From NCBI GenBank assembly GCA_037969115.1, contig JBBKWQ010000018.1, forward strand, positions 1 through 14,336: a stretch of 14,336 bases of DNA. Reading direction: 5' to 3'. A model generated the notes under the pieces. That model did no database searches and was not told the origin of the DNA. It saw only the letters and a list, made by a program, of their open reading frames with translations. This DNA is from JBBKWQ01 sp037969115. GTDB taxonomy: Bacteria > Actinomycetota > Acidimicrobiia > Acidimicrobiales > Ilumatobacteraceae. Shown in pieces: positions 1 to 7,011 of this stretch (positions are counted from its first letter, which is position 1; the number at the start of each line of letters is the position of its first letter). A program made the translations under genes and the position numbers.

Positions 1-474
1 ATCGCCCAGATGATCGGTATCGGCGCGTTGAAGTACGCCGATCTCTCGACCGATCGCATTCGTGACTACGTGTTCGACTTCGATCGCATGCTGGCCTTCG
101 ACGGCAACACCGCGCCGTATCTCCAGTACGCGCATGCCCGGATCTGCTCCATCTTCCGGCGCGCACAGATCGAACGCATCGACGTGCGTGCGAACACGAT
201 CGTGCTCGGCGCCGAGCAGGAACGGACGCTGGCCATGAGTCTGCTCGCGTATCCCACTGCGCTTGCCGACACGATGTCGAGCTGCTCTCCGCACAAACTC
301 TGCACCTACCTGTTCGATCTGGCCCAGGACTTCACGGCCTTCTACGAACACTGTCCGGTGCTCAAGGCCGATGACGCCACTCAGGCAAGCCGCCTCGCGC
401 TCTGCGATGTCACGGCACGCACGCTCGCTCACGGCCTCGACCTGCTGGGAATTGCGGCGCCGGAGGAGATGTGA
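1..474 (+). CDS. argS: Arginyl-tRNA synthetase, C-terminal part (5' truncated by window edge)
   Basis: Class I aminoacyl-tRNA synthetase that attaches arginine to tRNA-Arg in the cytoplasm. The frame is open from base 1, so only the last 157 residues are here; the catalytic HIGH/KMSKS part lies upstream of the window. What is visible is the end of the catalytic region (GIGALKYADLS) followed by the all-helical DALR anticodon-binding domain, with the typical stretch TAPYLQYAHARI and the C-terminal run FYEHCPVL...RLALCDVTARTLAHGLDLLGI. ArgS proteins usually end in a short hydrophobic turn and a terminal Met, and this one ends PEEM. The stop TGA overlaps the GTG start of lysA (GTGA), so the two genes are probably translationally coupled. 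argS-lysA is the usual actinobacterial order. The identity is confident. Confidence 0.95.
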   Translation: MAQMIGIGALKYADLSTDRIRDYVFDFDRMLAFDGNTAPYLQYAHARICSIFRRAQIERIDVRANTIVLGAEQERTLAMSLLAYPTALADTMSSCSPHKLCTYLFDLAQDFTAFYEHCPVLKADDATQASRLALCDVTARTLAHGLDLLGIAAPEEM

Positions 475-1748
475 CTGCGCTGCAACGCTCGTTGCTGCCC
501 GATACCGCGTCGGTGCTCGCTGACGGTTCCCTTGCGATTGGCGGATGCTCGATCGCCGATCTCGTCGCCGAATTCGGTACGCCGTTGTTCGTGTACGACG
601 AGGAGCACATCCGGAGGCGCTGTCAGGAGGCCGTGGCAGCATTCGGCCGCGAACGGGCGGTCTACGCGACGAAGGCGTTCCTGTGCAGGGCGATGGCGCG
701 GCTCGCAGCCGACGAGGGGATGTTGCTCGACGTCGCCACTGGGGGAGAGCTCTACGTGGTGCTCGCCGCCGGCGTACCGGCGGGTTCGTGTGTGATGCAC
801 GGCAACAACAAGAGCGTCGCCGAACTACGGCTGGCGATCGAGGCGGGCGTCCGCCAGGTCGTGGTCGACTCGTTCGACGAAATGGACCGCCTCGATGCAT
901 TGCACGACCAAGGGGTCGGCCCGATGCCTGCGGTGCTGCTGAGGATCACTCCCGGCGTGCACGCACACACCCACGCGTTCATCGCGACGGGGCAGAACGA
1001 TTCGAAGTTCGGCTTCAACCTCGAGAACGGCGATGCTCAAGTGGCCGTCGACCGGGCGTTGTCGTCGCCATCGATGAGGCTGGTGGGCCTGCACTGCCAT
1101 ATCGGGTCGAACGTGTTCGAGGCATCGAGCTTCGCGAAAGCCGCCGAGGTGATGGCGAAGTTCGCCGTGCCGCTGGACCTGCCCGAGCTCGTGCTCGGCG
1201 GCGGTCTCGGCGTTGCGTATGTCGACGGCGAGGAAGCTCCGACGATCACGCAGTGGGGCAACGTGCTCCTCGATGCGTGTGACGCGCTCGGCGTGAAATC
1301 GAGAGTGAGTGTCGAGCCGGGCCGTTCGATCGTCGCGCAGGCGGCGATCACGGTGTACACGGTGGGCACCATCAAAAACATCGAGGGAGTCCGCACCTAC
1401 GTCGCCGTCGACGGGGGCATGAGCGACAACCCGCGTCCGGTGCTCTACGGATCGGGCTATGAGTCGTTCCTCACACGATCGATCGCCGCCGATCGCACGC
1501 TGGGCGCACGAGTGGTCGGCAAACACTGCGAGAGCGGCGACGTCTTGCTGTTCGACGCGAAGTTGCCCGACGACATCGCGGTCGGCGATCTGCTCGCCAC
1601 ACCGGTCACCGGTGCGTACGGGCAGAGCATGGGTTCGAACTACAACAAGATCACGCGTCCGGCCGTGGTGTTCGCGGCAGACGGTGTCGCTCGTGCGGTC
1701 GTTCGTCGAGAGACCTACGACGATCTACTCGCCACCGACATCGGTTGA
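471..1748 (+). CDS. lysA: Diaminopimelate decarboxylase
   Basis: PLP enzyme of fold type III that decarboxylates meso-diaminopimelate to L-lysine, the last step of lysine synthesis. The protein has 425 residues, normal for the family. Visible motifs are YATKAF with the PLP-binding Lys68, HCHIGS (208-213), the phosphate-binding GGG loop (LGGGLGV, 242-248), EPGR (282-285), CESGD with the catalytic Cys353, and GAYGQSMGSNYN (381-392) with substrate- and PLP-contacting Tyr383. The GTG start at 471 overlaps the argS stop as GTGA and is preceded closely by a strong GGAGGAG Shine-Dalgarno (462-468), which sits inside the argS end. The 3' end overlaps the convergent nitroreductase gene by 24 bp. In mycobacteria hom follows directly; here three unrelated genes intervene. 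Confidence 0.96.
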   Translation: MTALQRSLLPDTASVLADGSLAIGGCSIADLVAEFGTPLFVYDEEHIRRRCQEAVAAFGRERAVYATKAFLCRAMARLAADEGMLLDVATGGELYVVLAAGVPAGSCVMHGNNKSVAELRLAIEAGVRQVVVDSFDEMDRLDALHDQGVGPMPAVLLRITPGVHAHTHAFIATGQNDSKFGFNLENGDAQVAVDRALSSPSMRLVGLHCHIGSNVFEASSFAKAAEVMAKFAVPLDLPELVLGGGLGVAYVDGEEAPTITQWGNVLLDACDALGVKSRVSVEPGRSIVAQAAITVYTVGTIKNIEGVRTYVAVDGGMSDNPRPVLYGSGYESFLTRSIAADRTLGARVVGKHCESGDVLLFDAKLPDDIAVGDLLATPVTGAYGQSMGSNYNKITRPAVVFAADGVARAVVRRETYDDLLATDIG

Positions 1749-2510
1749 GCGTCGCGGGTCCCCGACGTGCCCGACCTGCCCGACCTGCCCGACGATGGTG
1801 AGCACCTCCTCGAGAGGCTTGCGCACGAGGCTCGGGACCTTGCAGTCGTCGACGGGATACCCGACGGGGAACAGCACGAACGGTCGCTCGTTCGCCGGTC
1901 GGCCGAACAGCTTCGTGAGGAACGCCATCGGGCTGGGCGTGTGTGTCAACGTTGCGAGTCCCATGTGGTGCAACGCGGTGATGAACATGCCTGCGGCGAT
2001 GCCGCAACTCTCCTTCACGTAGTAGTGGTGACGTCGAGATCCGTCATCGCGGACGCCGAAACGTTCTTCGAAAAGCACGACGAGCCACGGCGCCACCTCC
2101 AAGAACTCCTTGTGCCAATCGGTGCCGAGCGCCGCCAGTTCGCGCTGCCACTCGTCGTTCATCCGACCGCGATCCGCACCAAGGCCGTAGTTGGTCCGCT
2201 CCTCCGCCTCGGCCGCCGCTCGGATCTGCCCTTTCAACCCGGCGTCGCACGTGGCGACGAACTGCCACGGCTGTTGATGCGCACCCGATGGAGCGGTGGC
2301 CGCCGTTGCCACGGCGAGTTCGATGAGTGCCTGTGGGACGGCTTCGTCCGACAGCATCCGGACGCTTCGCCGCCGACCCATCTCCGCATGGAACTCGATG
2401 GCTCGCGCACGCATTTCACGTGGCGCTCGCCGCTCGAACGTCAGGTGCTCGAACGGATACTTCGACTCAGCTTCTGCGGACGGATACGGAAACTCGTAGC
2501 GCGACGTCAC
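1725..2510 (-). CDS. Nitroreductase-fold FMN protein, iodotyrosine deiodinase-like
   Basis: Flavoprotein of the nitroreductase superfamily, 261 residues. Its layout follows iodotyrosine deiodinase (IYD), which reductively removes halide from halotyrosines using FMN. Visible motifs are RRSVR (47-51, FMN phosphate contact), TAPSGAHQQPW (72-82), a lid region with Glu104 and Tyr108 (EERTNY), Lys134 in TDWHKEF, THTP (189-192) near the flavin N5, and LFGRPANERP...LFPVGYP (201-219). From memory of human IYD, Glu104, Tyr108 and Lys134 align with Glu157, Tyr161 and Lys182, which grip the amino-acid part of the substrate. The lid is about five residues longer here. The GTG start keeps the N-terminal YPFEHLTF segment found in the family; no clear Shine-Dalgarno is seen. 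It lies 71 bp downstream of the ECH-family gene on the same strand, possibly co-transcribed. The fold is confident; the halotyrosine substrate is inferred. Confidence 0.85.
   Translation of the reverse strand: MTSRYEFPYPSAEAESKYPFEHLTFERRAPREMRARAIEFHAEMGRRRSVRMLSDEAVPQALIELAVATAATAPSGAHQQPWQFVATCDAGLKGQIRAAAEAEERTNYGLGADRGRMNDEWQRELAALGTDWHKEFLEVAPWLVVLFEERFGVRDDGSRRHHYYVKESCGIAAGMFITALHHMGLATLTHTPSPMAFLTKLFGRPANERPFVLFPVGYPVDDCKVPSLVRKPLEEVLTIVGQVGQVGHVGDPRRSTDVGGE
1761..1796. repeat. 9-bp tandem repeat, four units
   Basis: Four head-to-tail units beginning CCCGAC: CCCGACGTG, CCCGACCTG, CCCGACCTG, CCCGACGAT (the last one degenerate). On the minus strand they encode the VGQ/VGH-type run GQVGQVGHVG (residues 241-250) near the C-terminus of the nitroreductase-like protein. 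They lie just past the conserved fold, so the protein can tolerate copy-number change there. Replication slippage is the likely origin. Confidence 0.75.
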
Positions 2511-2581
2511 CTTCGAACTGTCGCACAGCTGCGGGTTGTCGATCGAGTGGGATCGAACGAGCAGATCGTGAGACGGCGCGA

Positions 2582-3376
2582 CTACTGCTTGCCGCGATCG
2601 GCCAGGTACCGAGCGCTGATCTGGCGAGATTCTGCGTCGCGGAGGGCAGCGGCGAGGGTGTCGGCATCGTGCACGTTCCTCCCGACGCCGGCGATTTCGT
2701 CCATCACCGCGTTCACGTGTTGTTTGGTCGCCTGGATCGAGAACATGGGTTTGCTCGCGAGTTCGGTGACGAGCGAGCGCGCGTCACCGAGGAGCTCGTC
2801 GTCGGCCACCGCTCGGTTCAAGAGACCGAGGGCCACCGCCTCGTCGCCGCCGAAAGGACGGCACGTCAGGACCAACTCCTTGGTGGCAGCCGGTCCGATT
2901 TCGCGCACCAACCGCGGAATGCCGCTCCACGCGAGCGGAATTCCCAGATCGACCTCAGGGATCGAGAATCGAACGGTTGTGGACGCCAGCCGGAGGTCGC
3001 ATGCCGCTGCGATCAGCAAACCGCCGCCGACGCAGTGGCCGTGGATGGCGGCGACGGTGAGTGGTCGCGTGTCGGTCAGCGCCGCCACCGCCAGTCGTCC
3101 GAGATCGGCGGTGCTCCGAGAGGGTCCGCTCGCGTCGGGTCCGGCGAACTCGTCGAGATCGAAGCCGGCCGAGAACGCGCGCCCTTCGCCACGCACCAAC
3201 ACCACCTTGATGTCGGTGGTGTCGAACCAGCGGCTCGCGTCGATGATGTCTTGGAGCAGTTGTCGCGACAGGGCGTTCAGTCGTTTGGGCCGATCGAGCA
3301 CCAGCTCGGCCGTGAGGTTCTCTGATTGTCGTGGTGGCAGGTCGATACGGACGGTCTCGAATGTCGGTGCGGTCAT
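2582..3376 (-). CDS. Enoyl-CoA hydratase/isomerase family protein
   Basis: Crotonase-fold enzyme acting on an acyl-CoA, 264 residues. Visible features are LDRPKRLNALS (28-37), the oxyanion-hole segments FSAGFDL (68-74) and HGHCVGGGL (113-120), CDLRLAS (126-132), and IPEVDLGIPLAWSGIPRL (139-156). Classical hydratases carry two catalytic glutamates. The second is present as Glu141 in IPEV, but the first, expected just after GGGx, is Leu121. A simple hydratase reaction is therefore uncertain; an isomerase or another crotonase activity is equally possible. The frame is open up to 3532, but the segment upstream of ATG 3376 reads as non-homologous filler and runs into the divergent gene, so the MTAPTFETV start is chosen. 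It is divergent from the PemK-like gene and upstream of the deiodinase-like gene. Confidence 0.87.
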   Translation of the reverse strand: MTAPTFETVRIDLPPRQSENLTAELVLDRPKRLNALSRQLLQDIIDASRWFDTTDIKVVLVRGEGRAFSAGFDLDEFAGPDASGPSRSTADLGRLAVAALTDTRPLTVAAIHGHCVGGGLLIAAACDLRLASTTVRFSIPEVDLGIPLAWSGIPRLVREIGPAATKELVLTCRPFGGDEAVALGLLNRAVADDELLGDARSLVTELASKPMFSIQATKQHVNAVMDEIAGVGRNVHDADTLAAALRDAESRQISARYLADRGKQ

Positions 3377-3428
3377 CGCGCCATCTGAGCACGTGGCAGC
3401 CGTTGTCGGGCGAGCCGAGCCGGTGCCG

Positions 3429-3434
3429 TACGCT
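3429..3434 (+). promoter_or_regulatory. Putative -10 element (TACGCT) for a leaderless start
   Basis: TACGCT fits the actinobacterial TANNNT -10 pattern and ends 8 nt before the ATG at 3443. That places the transcript start on or next to the start codon. There is no Shine-Dalgarno before this ATG. No convincing -35 was found at normal spacing. Confidence 0.4.
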
Positions 3435-3442
3435 CGCGAGAC

Positions 3443-4174
3443 ATGGGACGTTTGGAAGACCTCGGTAGGCAGTTCGATCGGATGAAGCGAACGAACCGTC
3501 GTCGTACGCCGGCCGGCAACGACGACGCGCATCGGATCGAGGGGCAGACGCCCGTGCCGGACGGTGACCGAACCGTTCGCGAACCGGCGGGCCGTGACCG
3601 CGACACCGATCGCGATGAAAGCAGCACGTCGTCGACCAAAAGGCGGCCGTCGAGTCGCGGCACGTCGCTCAAGGATCGTCTCCGCGAGACCCTCGACAAG
3701 GGTCGCGAACAGGTCGCGAAGCGAACGTCAAAGCGGCGAACGCCTTCCACGCGAACGACGAAGCGGCCGACCACCCGCGCTCGCAAGTCGACCGCTCCCG
3801 AGAGCGTCGTTCACATCGAGTACTCGCCACGCATGGACGGCGACCCCGATCCGGGCGAGGTCGTGTGGGCATGGGTGCCGTTCGAGGAAGATCCGGAGCA
3901 GGGGAAGGATCGCCCGGTGGTGGTGATCGGTCGTCGTGGGTCGATGCTCACGGGCGTGCCACTCACCTCACGTCGCAATGAGCGCGAGGCGCAGGTGTCG
4001 ATCGGCACAGGCGCCTGGGATCCGCAGAAGCGCCCGAGCTACGCCAGGATCTGGCGCATGCTCGACCTCGACCCGAACGGTATGCGCCGCGAGGGCTCCG
4101 TACTCGGCCGCGACAAGTTCGATCTCGTCGTCGACGCTGTCGACGAGTACTACGACGTCGCACATCCACACTGA
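3443..4174 (+). CDS. PemK/MazF-like domain protein with basic disordered N-terminus
   Basis: 243 residues in two parts. Residues 1 to about 120 are low-complexity and rich in Arg, Lys, Thr, Ser and Asp, ending in a strongly basic stretch (TKRPTTRARKS), probably disordered and possibly nucleic-acid binding. Residues 124-242 match the actinobacterial PemK-like fold: IEYSPRMDGDPDPGEVVWAW (125-144), VPFEEDPEQGKDRPVVVIG (145-163), VSIGTGAWD (185-193), and MRREGSVLGRDKFDLV (214-229). MazF/PemK proteins are mRNA endoribonucleases of toxin-antitoxin pairs, but this subgroup typically occurs alone. No antitoxin-like small ORF was found on either side, so a toxin role is not established. The ATG at 3443 is chosen because of the -10-like element just upstream; Met14 (3482) is an alternative start. 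Confidence 0.82.
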   Translation: MGRLEDLGRQFDRMKRTNRRRTPAGNDDAHRIEGQTPVPDGDRTVREPAGRDRDTDRDESSTSSTKRRPSSRGTSLKDRLRETLDKGREQVAKRTSKRRTPSTRTTKRPTTRARKSTAPESVVHIEYSPRMDGDPDPGEVVWAWVPFEEDPEQGKDRPVVVIGRRGSMLTGVPLTSRRNEREAQVSIGTGAWDPQKRPSYARIWRMLDLDPNGMRREGSVLGRDKFDLVVDAVDEYYDVAHPH

Positions 4175-4196
4175 CGGCCGCACCGACGATTCGAAG

Positions 4197-4226
4197 GTGT
4201 CAGAGCCAACGTCGAACGCCTAGCCT
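4197..4226 (+). promoter_or_regulatory. Putative promoter for hom-thrC and its leader ORF
   Basis: A GTGTCA hexamer (4197-4202, 4 of 6 bases of TTGACA), an 18-bp spacer and a TAGCCT -10 (4221-4226, TANNNT). The -10 ends 8 nt before GTG 4235, so the transcript would begin at or near that codon. Position and spacing support it; the -35 is weak. Confidence 0.45.
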
Positions 4227-4234
4227 TCGACACC

Positions 4235-4279
4235 GTGACTCTCGCCGCAAGACCCGCCCCCGGAACCCGAACCTCGTGA
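4235..4279 (+). CDS. Putative 14-codon leader ORF overlapping the hom start
   Basis: GTG-initiated ORF reading MTLAARPAPGTRTS, then TGA. Its stop (4277-4279) overlaps the GTG start of hom (4276-4278) as GTGA, the same arrangement as argS/lysA in this window. It begins 8 nt after a -10-like TAGCCT, so its mRNA could be leaderless. hom itself has no visible Shine-Dalgarno, so termination and re-initiation from this ORF could deliver ribosomes to hom. It holds three Thr codons in 14. No terminator hairpin fits between it and hom, so classical threonine attenuation is not supported. Translation is inferred. Confidence 0.4.
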   Translation: MTLAARPAPGTRTS

Positions 4280-5571
4280 GCGGCGACGTCAAGACCGTCC
4301 GGATCGGCCTTTTGGGCTGCGGCAACGTCGGTGGTGCGCTCGTGCCGCTCGTTCAGCAGCAAGCAGATGCGATCGAAGCGCGCACCGGAATCCGCCTCGA
4401 GATCACCCGCGTGGCCGTTCGTAACATGTCCCGTGACCGGGGCGTGTTGTTTGCCGACGGTGTGCTCACCCGCGACGCCGCCTCGGTGGTGGTCGACCCC
4501 GACGTCGATCTCATCGTCGAGGTCATCGGTGGTATCGAACCCGCCCGCGAACTCATCACTGCTGCGCTGCAAGCCGGTAAACCGGTGGTAACGGGCAACA
4601 AGGAACTCTTGGCCAACGTCGGTACCGAGCTGTACGCCTGCGCCGACTCGAACGGCGTCGATCTGCTCTTCGAGGCCGCAGTAGCCGGTGGTATTCCGTT
4701 GATGCGCCCGCTCCGCGAGAGCCTGCTCGGCGAACCGATCCGGCGCGTGATGGGCATCTTGAACGGCACCACCAACTTCATTCTCACGAAGATGACCGAG
4801 GAGGGCGCCGACTACGGCGAAGCACTCGCCGAGGCACAGGCGCTCGGGTTCGCCGAGCGTGACCCGACTGCCGATGTGGAGGGGTACGACGCCGGCGCCA
4901 AGGCCGCGATCATCGCGTCGATCGCGTTCGGGGCGAAGGTCGTCGCCGGCGACGTGTATCACGAAGGTATCAGCGACGTCTCGGCCGGCGACATCGCCAT
5001 GGCAAAGCGGCTCGGCTACGTCGTGAAGCTGCTCGGCATCGCCGAGCAAGACGTCGAGACCGGCGAGATCGCTGTACGAGTGCACCCAGCGATGGTGCCG
5101 CTCAACCATCCACTGGCCTCGGTGCGCGAGAGCTACAACGCCGTCTTCGTCGAAGGCGAAGCGGTGGGTTCGCTGATGTTCTACGGCCGGGGCGCGGGCG
5201 GCGCCCCCACGGCGTCGGCGGTGCTCGGCGATGTCATCGACGCGGCGGTGAATCTCGGGAAGGGGAACCACGGCGTTCTCGGCACGTTCGAGAAGAAGCC
5301 GATCCGCGCCATCGACGAAACCACATCCGAATACCTGCTGAGCCTCGACGTGGCCGACCAGCCCGGTGTGCTGCATGCCGTGACCGGCACGTTCGCCAAA
5401 CATGGCGTGAGCATCAGAGCAGCCGAGCAGGAGGGGATCGGAGACGACGCCCGTCTGGTGTTCATCACCCACGACGCCCGCGAGGCAGCCGTTCAGGCGA
5501 CTGTCCGCGAGCTGCGCGAGCTCGACGTGGTTCGGCGCGTCGGCGGGCTGCTCCGTGTGATCGGTTCCTGA
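4276..5571 (+). CDS. hom: Homoserine dehydrogenase with C-terminal ACT domain
   Basis: NAD(P)H-dependent oxidoreductase that reduces aspartate semialdehyde to homoserine, the entry to threonine and methionine synthesis. The 431 residues match the monofunctional actinobacterial and Bacillus type. The N-terminal Rossmann fold has the nucleotide loop GLLGCGNVGG (11-20) and TGNKELLA (107-114). The catalytic and dimer region shows FEAAVAGGIPL (132-142), GILNGTTNFIL (160-170) and DPTADVEGYDAGAKAAI (196-212), with Lys209 as the likely catalytic lysine. Residues ~352-430 form an ACT domain (DVADQPGVLHAVTG), usually the site of feedback inhibition by threonine. The GTG start at 4276 is the only sensible one before the Rossmann strand; it lacks a Shine-Dalgarno but overlaps the stop of a leader ORF. 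thrC begins one base after the stop. Confidence 0.96.
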   Translation: MSGDVKTVRIGLLGCGNVGGALVPLVQQQADAIEARTGIRLEITRVAVRNMSRDRGVLFADGVLTRDAASVVVDPDVDLIVEVIGGIEPARELITAALQAGKPVVTGNKELLANVGTELYACADSNGVDLLFEAAVAGGIPLMRPLRESLLGEPIRRVMGILNGTTNFILTKMTEEGADYGEALAEAQALGFAERDPTADVEGYDAGAKAAIIASIAFGAKVVAGDVYHEGISDVSAGDIAMAKRLGYVVKLLGIAEQDVETGEIAVRVHPAMVPLNHPLASVRESYNAVFVEGEAVGSLMFYGRGAGGAPTASAVLGDVIDAAVNLGKGNHGVLGTFEKKPIRAIDETTSEYLLSLDVADQPGVLHAVTGTFAKHGVSIRAAEQEGIGDDARLVFITHDAREAAVQATVRELRELDVVRRVGGLLRVIGS

Positions 5572-5572
5572 C

Positions 5573-6949
5573 ATGCGGTTCGTCTCCACGCGCGGCGACG
5601 CGCCCGAGCTCGGGTTCGCCGACGTGCTGCTCACCGGCCTGGCTCGCGACGGAGGGCTCTACATGCCGCAGTGTTGGCCGGACCTGCCCGACCTGTCCGG
5701 CATGCACGACTACACCGACATCGCGGTGGCCGTGATGATGCCATTCGTCGGCGACGACATCGACGAGGCGACGTTCCGCGCACTGTGCACCGACGCCTAC
5801 GAGTCGTTTCGGCATCCAGCGGTGGCTCCACTCGTGCAGATCGACGACGCACAGTGGGTGCAGGAGCTGTTCCATGGTCCGACGCTGGCGTTCAAGGACG
5901 TCGCCCTCCAGCTCGTCGGTCGTCTCTTCGACCACGTACTCGCAGAACGGAACGACCGCATCACCATCGTCGGGGCCACCAGTGGCGACACCGGGTCGGC
6001 TGCCATCGACGGCGTGAAGGGATGCGACAACGTCGACATCGTCGTGCTGTATCCCGCCGGGCGAACCAGCGAGGTACAGAGGCGGCAGATGACCACAGTC
6101 GACAGCGCCAACGTGCACACGGCAGCGATCGAGGGTTCGTTCGATGATTGTCAGGATCTCGTCAAGGCGATGTTCGACGATCACGAGTTCCGTGACCGAC
6201 TCAACCTGTCGGCCGTGAACTCCATCAACTGGGCGCGTGTGATGGCTCAGATCGTGTATTACGTCACGGCCACGCAGGCGTTGAACGGCCCGGTTTCGTT
6301 TTGCGTGCCAACCGGCAACTTCGGCAACGTCCTGTCGGGCTGGATCGCCCGTCGCATGGGTGCCCCCATCAGCGACTTCGTCGTGGCCACCAACAGCAAC
6401 GACATCCTCACGCGCTTCATCACCCATGGTGACATGTCGACGCGGGAGGTGATTCCGACGCTCAGTCCCAGCATGGACATCCAGGTGTCGTCGAACTTCG
6501 AAAGGTTGCTGTTCGAGATGAACGGGCGCGACGGTGGCATGACCGGCGAACAACTCCGGCAGTTCCGCGCAACCGGCCGCCTGAGTATCGAGAACGATCA
6601 GCGCGCCGAGTTCATGCACGGTTCGTTTCGGGCCGCGCGTCTCGACGACGACGCGACGATCGCTGAGATCCGGCGTGTGTACGACGCGACAGAGATGCTC
6701 ATCGACCCGCACACCGCTACCGGCACGGCGGCTGCGCACGCGCTCGGATCGGAACTTCCGATCGTCACACTCGCGACGGCGCATCCGGCGAAGTTCCCCG
6801 ATGCGGTCGAGCGAGCGACCGGTTCGCGGCCGGTTCTGCCGCACCACCTCGCCGATCTCTTCGACCGTCCGGAACGCATCGTCGAACTCCGCAACGATCT
6901 CGCCGACGTCGAGGCCTACGTCTCGTCGGTCTCACGCGTCGTCGCCTGA
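5573..6949 (+). CDS. thrC: Threonine synthase
   Basis: PLP enzyme of fold type II that converts O-phosphohomoserine to L-threonine. The 458 residues match the long form that starts with (F)VSTRGDAPELGFADVLL. Visible motifs are LARDGGLYMP (23-32), FHGPTLAFKDVALQ with PLP-binding Lys108, the phosphate cup GATSGDTGSA (134-143), NSINWARV (216-223) and PTGNFGN (246-252). The start ATG is one base after the hom stop, and no independent Shine-Dalgarno is clear, so hom-thrC is one translationally coupled unit. Homoserine kinase (thrB), which makes the substrate and normally follows thrC in actinobacteria, is not in the gap to rho or elsewhere in this window. A GU-containing hairpin follows the stop. 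Confidence 0.96.
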   Translation: MRFVSTRGDAPELGFADVLLTGLARDGGLYMPQCWPDLPDLSGMHDYTDIAVAVMMPFVGDDIDEATFRALCTDAYESFRHPAVAPLVQIDDAQWVQELFHGPTLAFKDVALQLVGRLFDHVLAERNDRITIVGATSGDTGSAAIDGVKGCDNVDIVVLYPAGRTSEVQRRQMTTVDSANVHTAAIEGSFDDCQDLVKAMFDDHEFRDRLNLSAVNSINWARVMAQIVYYVTATQALNGPVSFCVPTGNFGNVLSGWIARRMGAPISDFVVATNSNDILTRFITHGDMSTREVIPTLSPSMDIQVSSNFERLLFEMNGRDGGMTGEQLRQFRATGRLSIENDQRAEFMHGSFRAARLDDDATIAEIRRVYDATEMLIDPHTATGTAAAHALGSELPIVTLATAHPAKFPDAVERATGSRPVLPHHLADLFDRPERIVELRNDLADVEAYVSSVSRVVA

Positions 6950-6960
6950 TCTGCCACACG

Positions 6961-6984
6961 CGGCGCGTCCCCGACGACGCGTTG
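6961..6984 (+). terminator. Hairpin after thrC, possible U-less terminator
   Basis: CGGCGCGTC, loop CCCGAC, then GACGCGTTG: a 9-bp stem including two G-U pairs, 11 nt after the thrC stop. No T-run follows. GC-rich stems without a U-tract are common at actinobacterial gene ends. Its right arm overlaps the putative -35 of the rho promoter. Confidence 0.45.
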
Positions 6985-7011
6985 TGGTGCTGACCTCGAC
7001 AGCGTTACAGT
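6982..7011 (+). promoter_or_regulatory. Putative rho promoter
   Basis: TTGTGG (6982-6987), an 18-bp spacer and TACAGT (7006-7011). This is the best -35/-10 pair in the 277-bp gap before rho. It predicts a transcript start near 7018 and an untranslated leader of about 210 nt. Confidence 0.5.

Noticed and set aside
1767..3485. A 572-codon plus-strand open frame across the nitroreductase and ECH genes.
   Set aside because: It reads antisense through two well-recognised minus-strand genes and the gap between them. Its protein is Arg/Ser/Ala-rich and has no domain.
3377..3532. A 52-residue N-terminal extension of the ECH-family protein.
   Set aside because: It would overlap the divergent PemK-like gene and its start region, and crotonases start close to the MTAPTFETV position.
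4235..4279. Classical threonine attenuator (leader peptide plus terminator/antiterminator).
   Set aside because: Only three Thr codons, and the leader ORF overlaps hom directly, leaving no room for an attenuator hairpin. Translational coupling is the better reading.
4150..5634. A 494-codon open frame on the minus strand opposite hom.
   Set aside because: It is antisense to a clear homoserine dehydrogenase. Its protein is a His/Asp/Val-rich low-information sequence typical of the opposite strand of GC-rich genes.
5465..6847. A 460-codon minus-strand open frame opposite thrC.
   Set aside because: Antisense shadow of threonine synthase; no recognisable domain, and biased composition.
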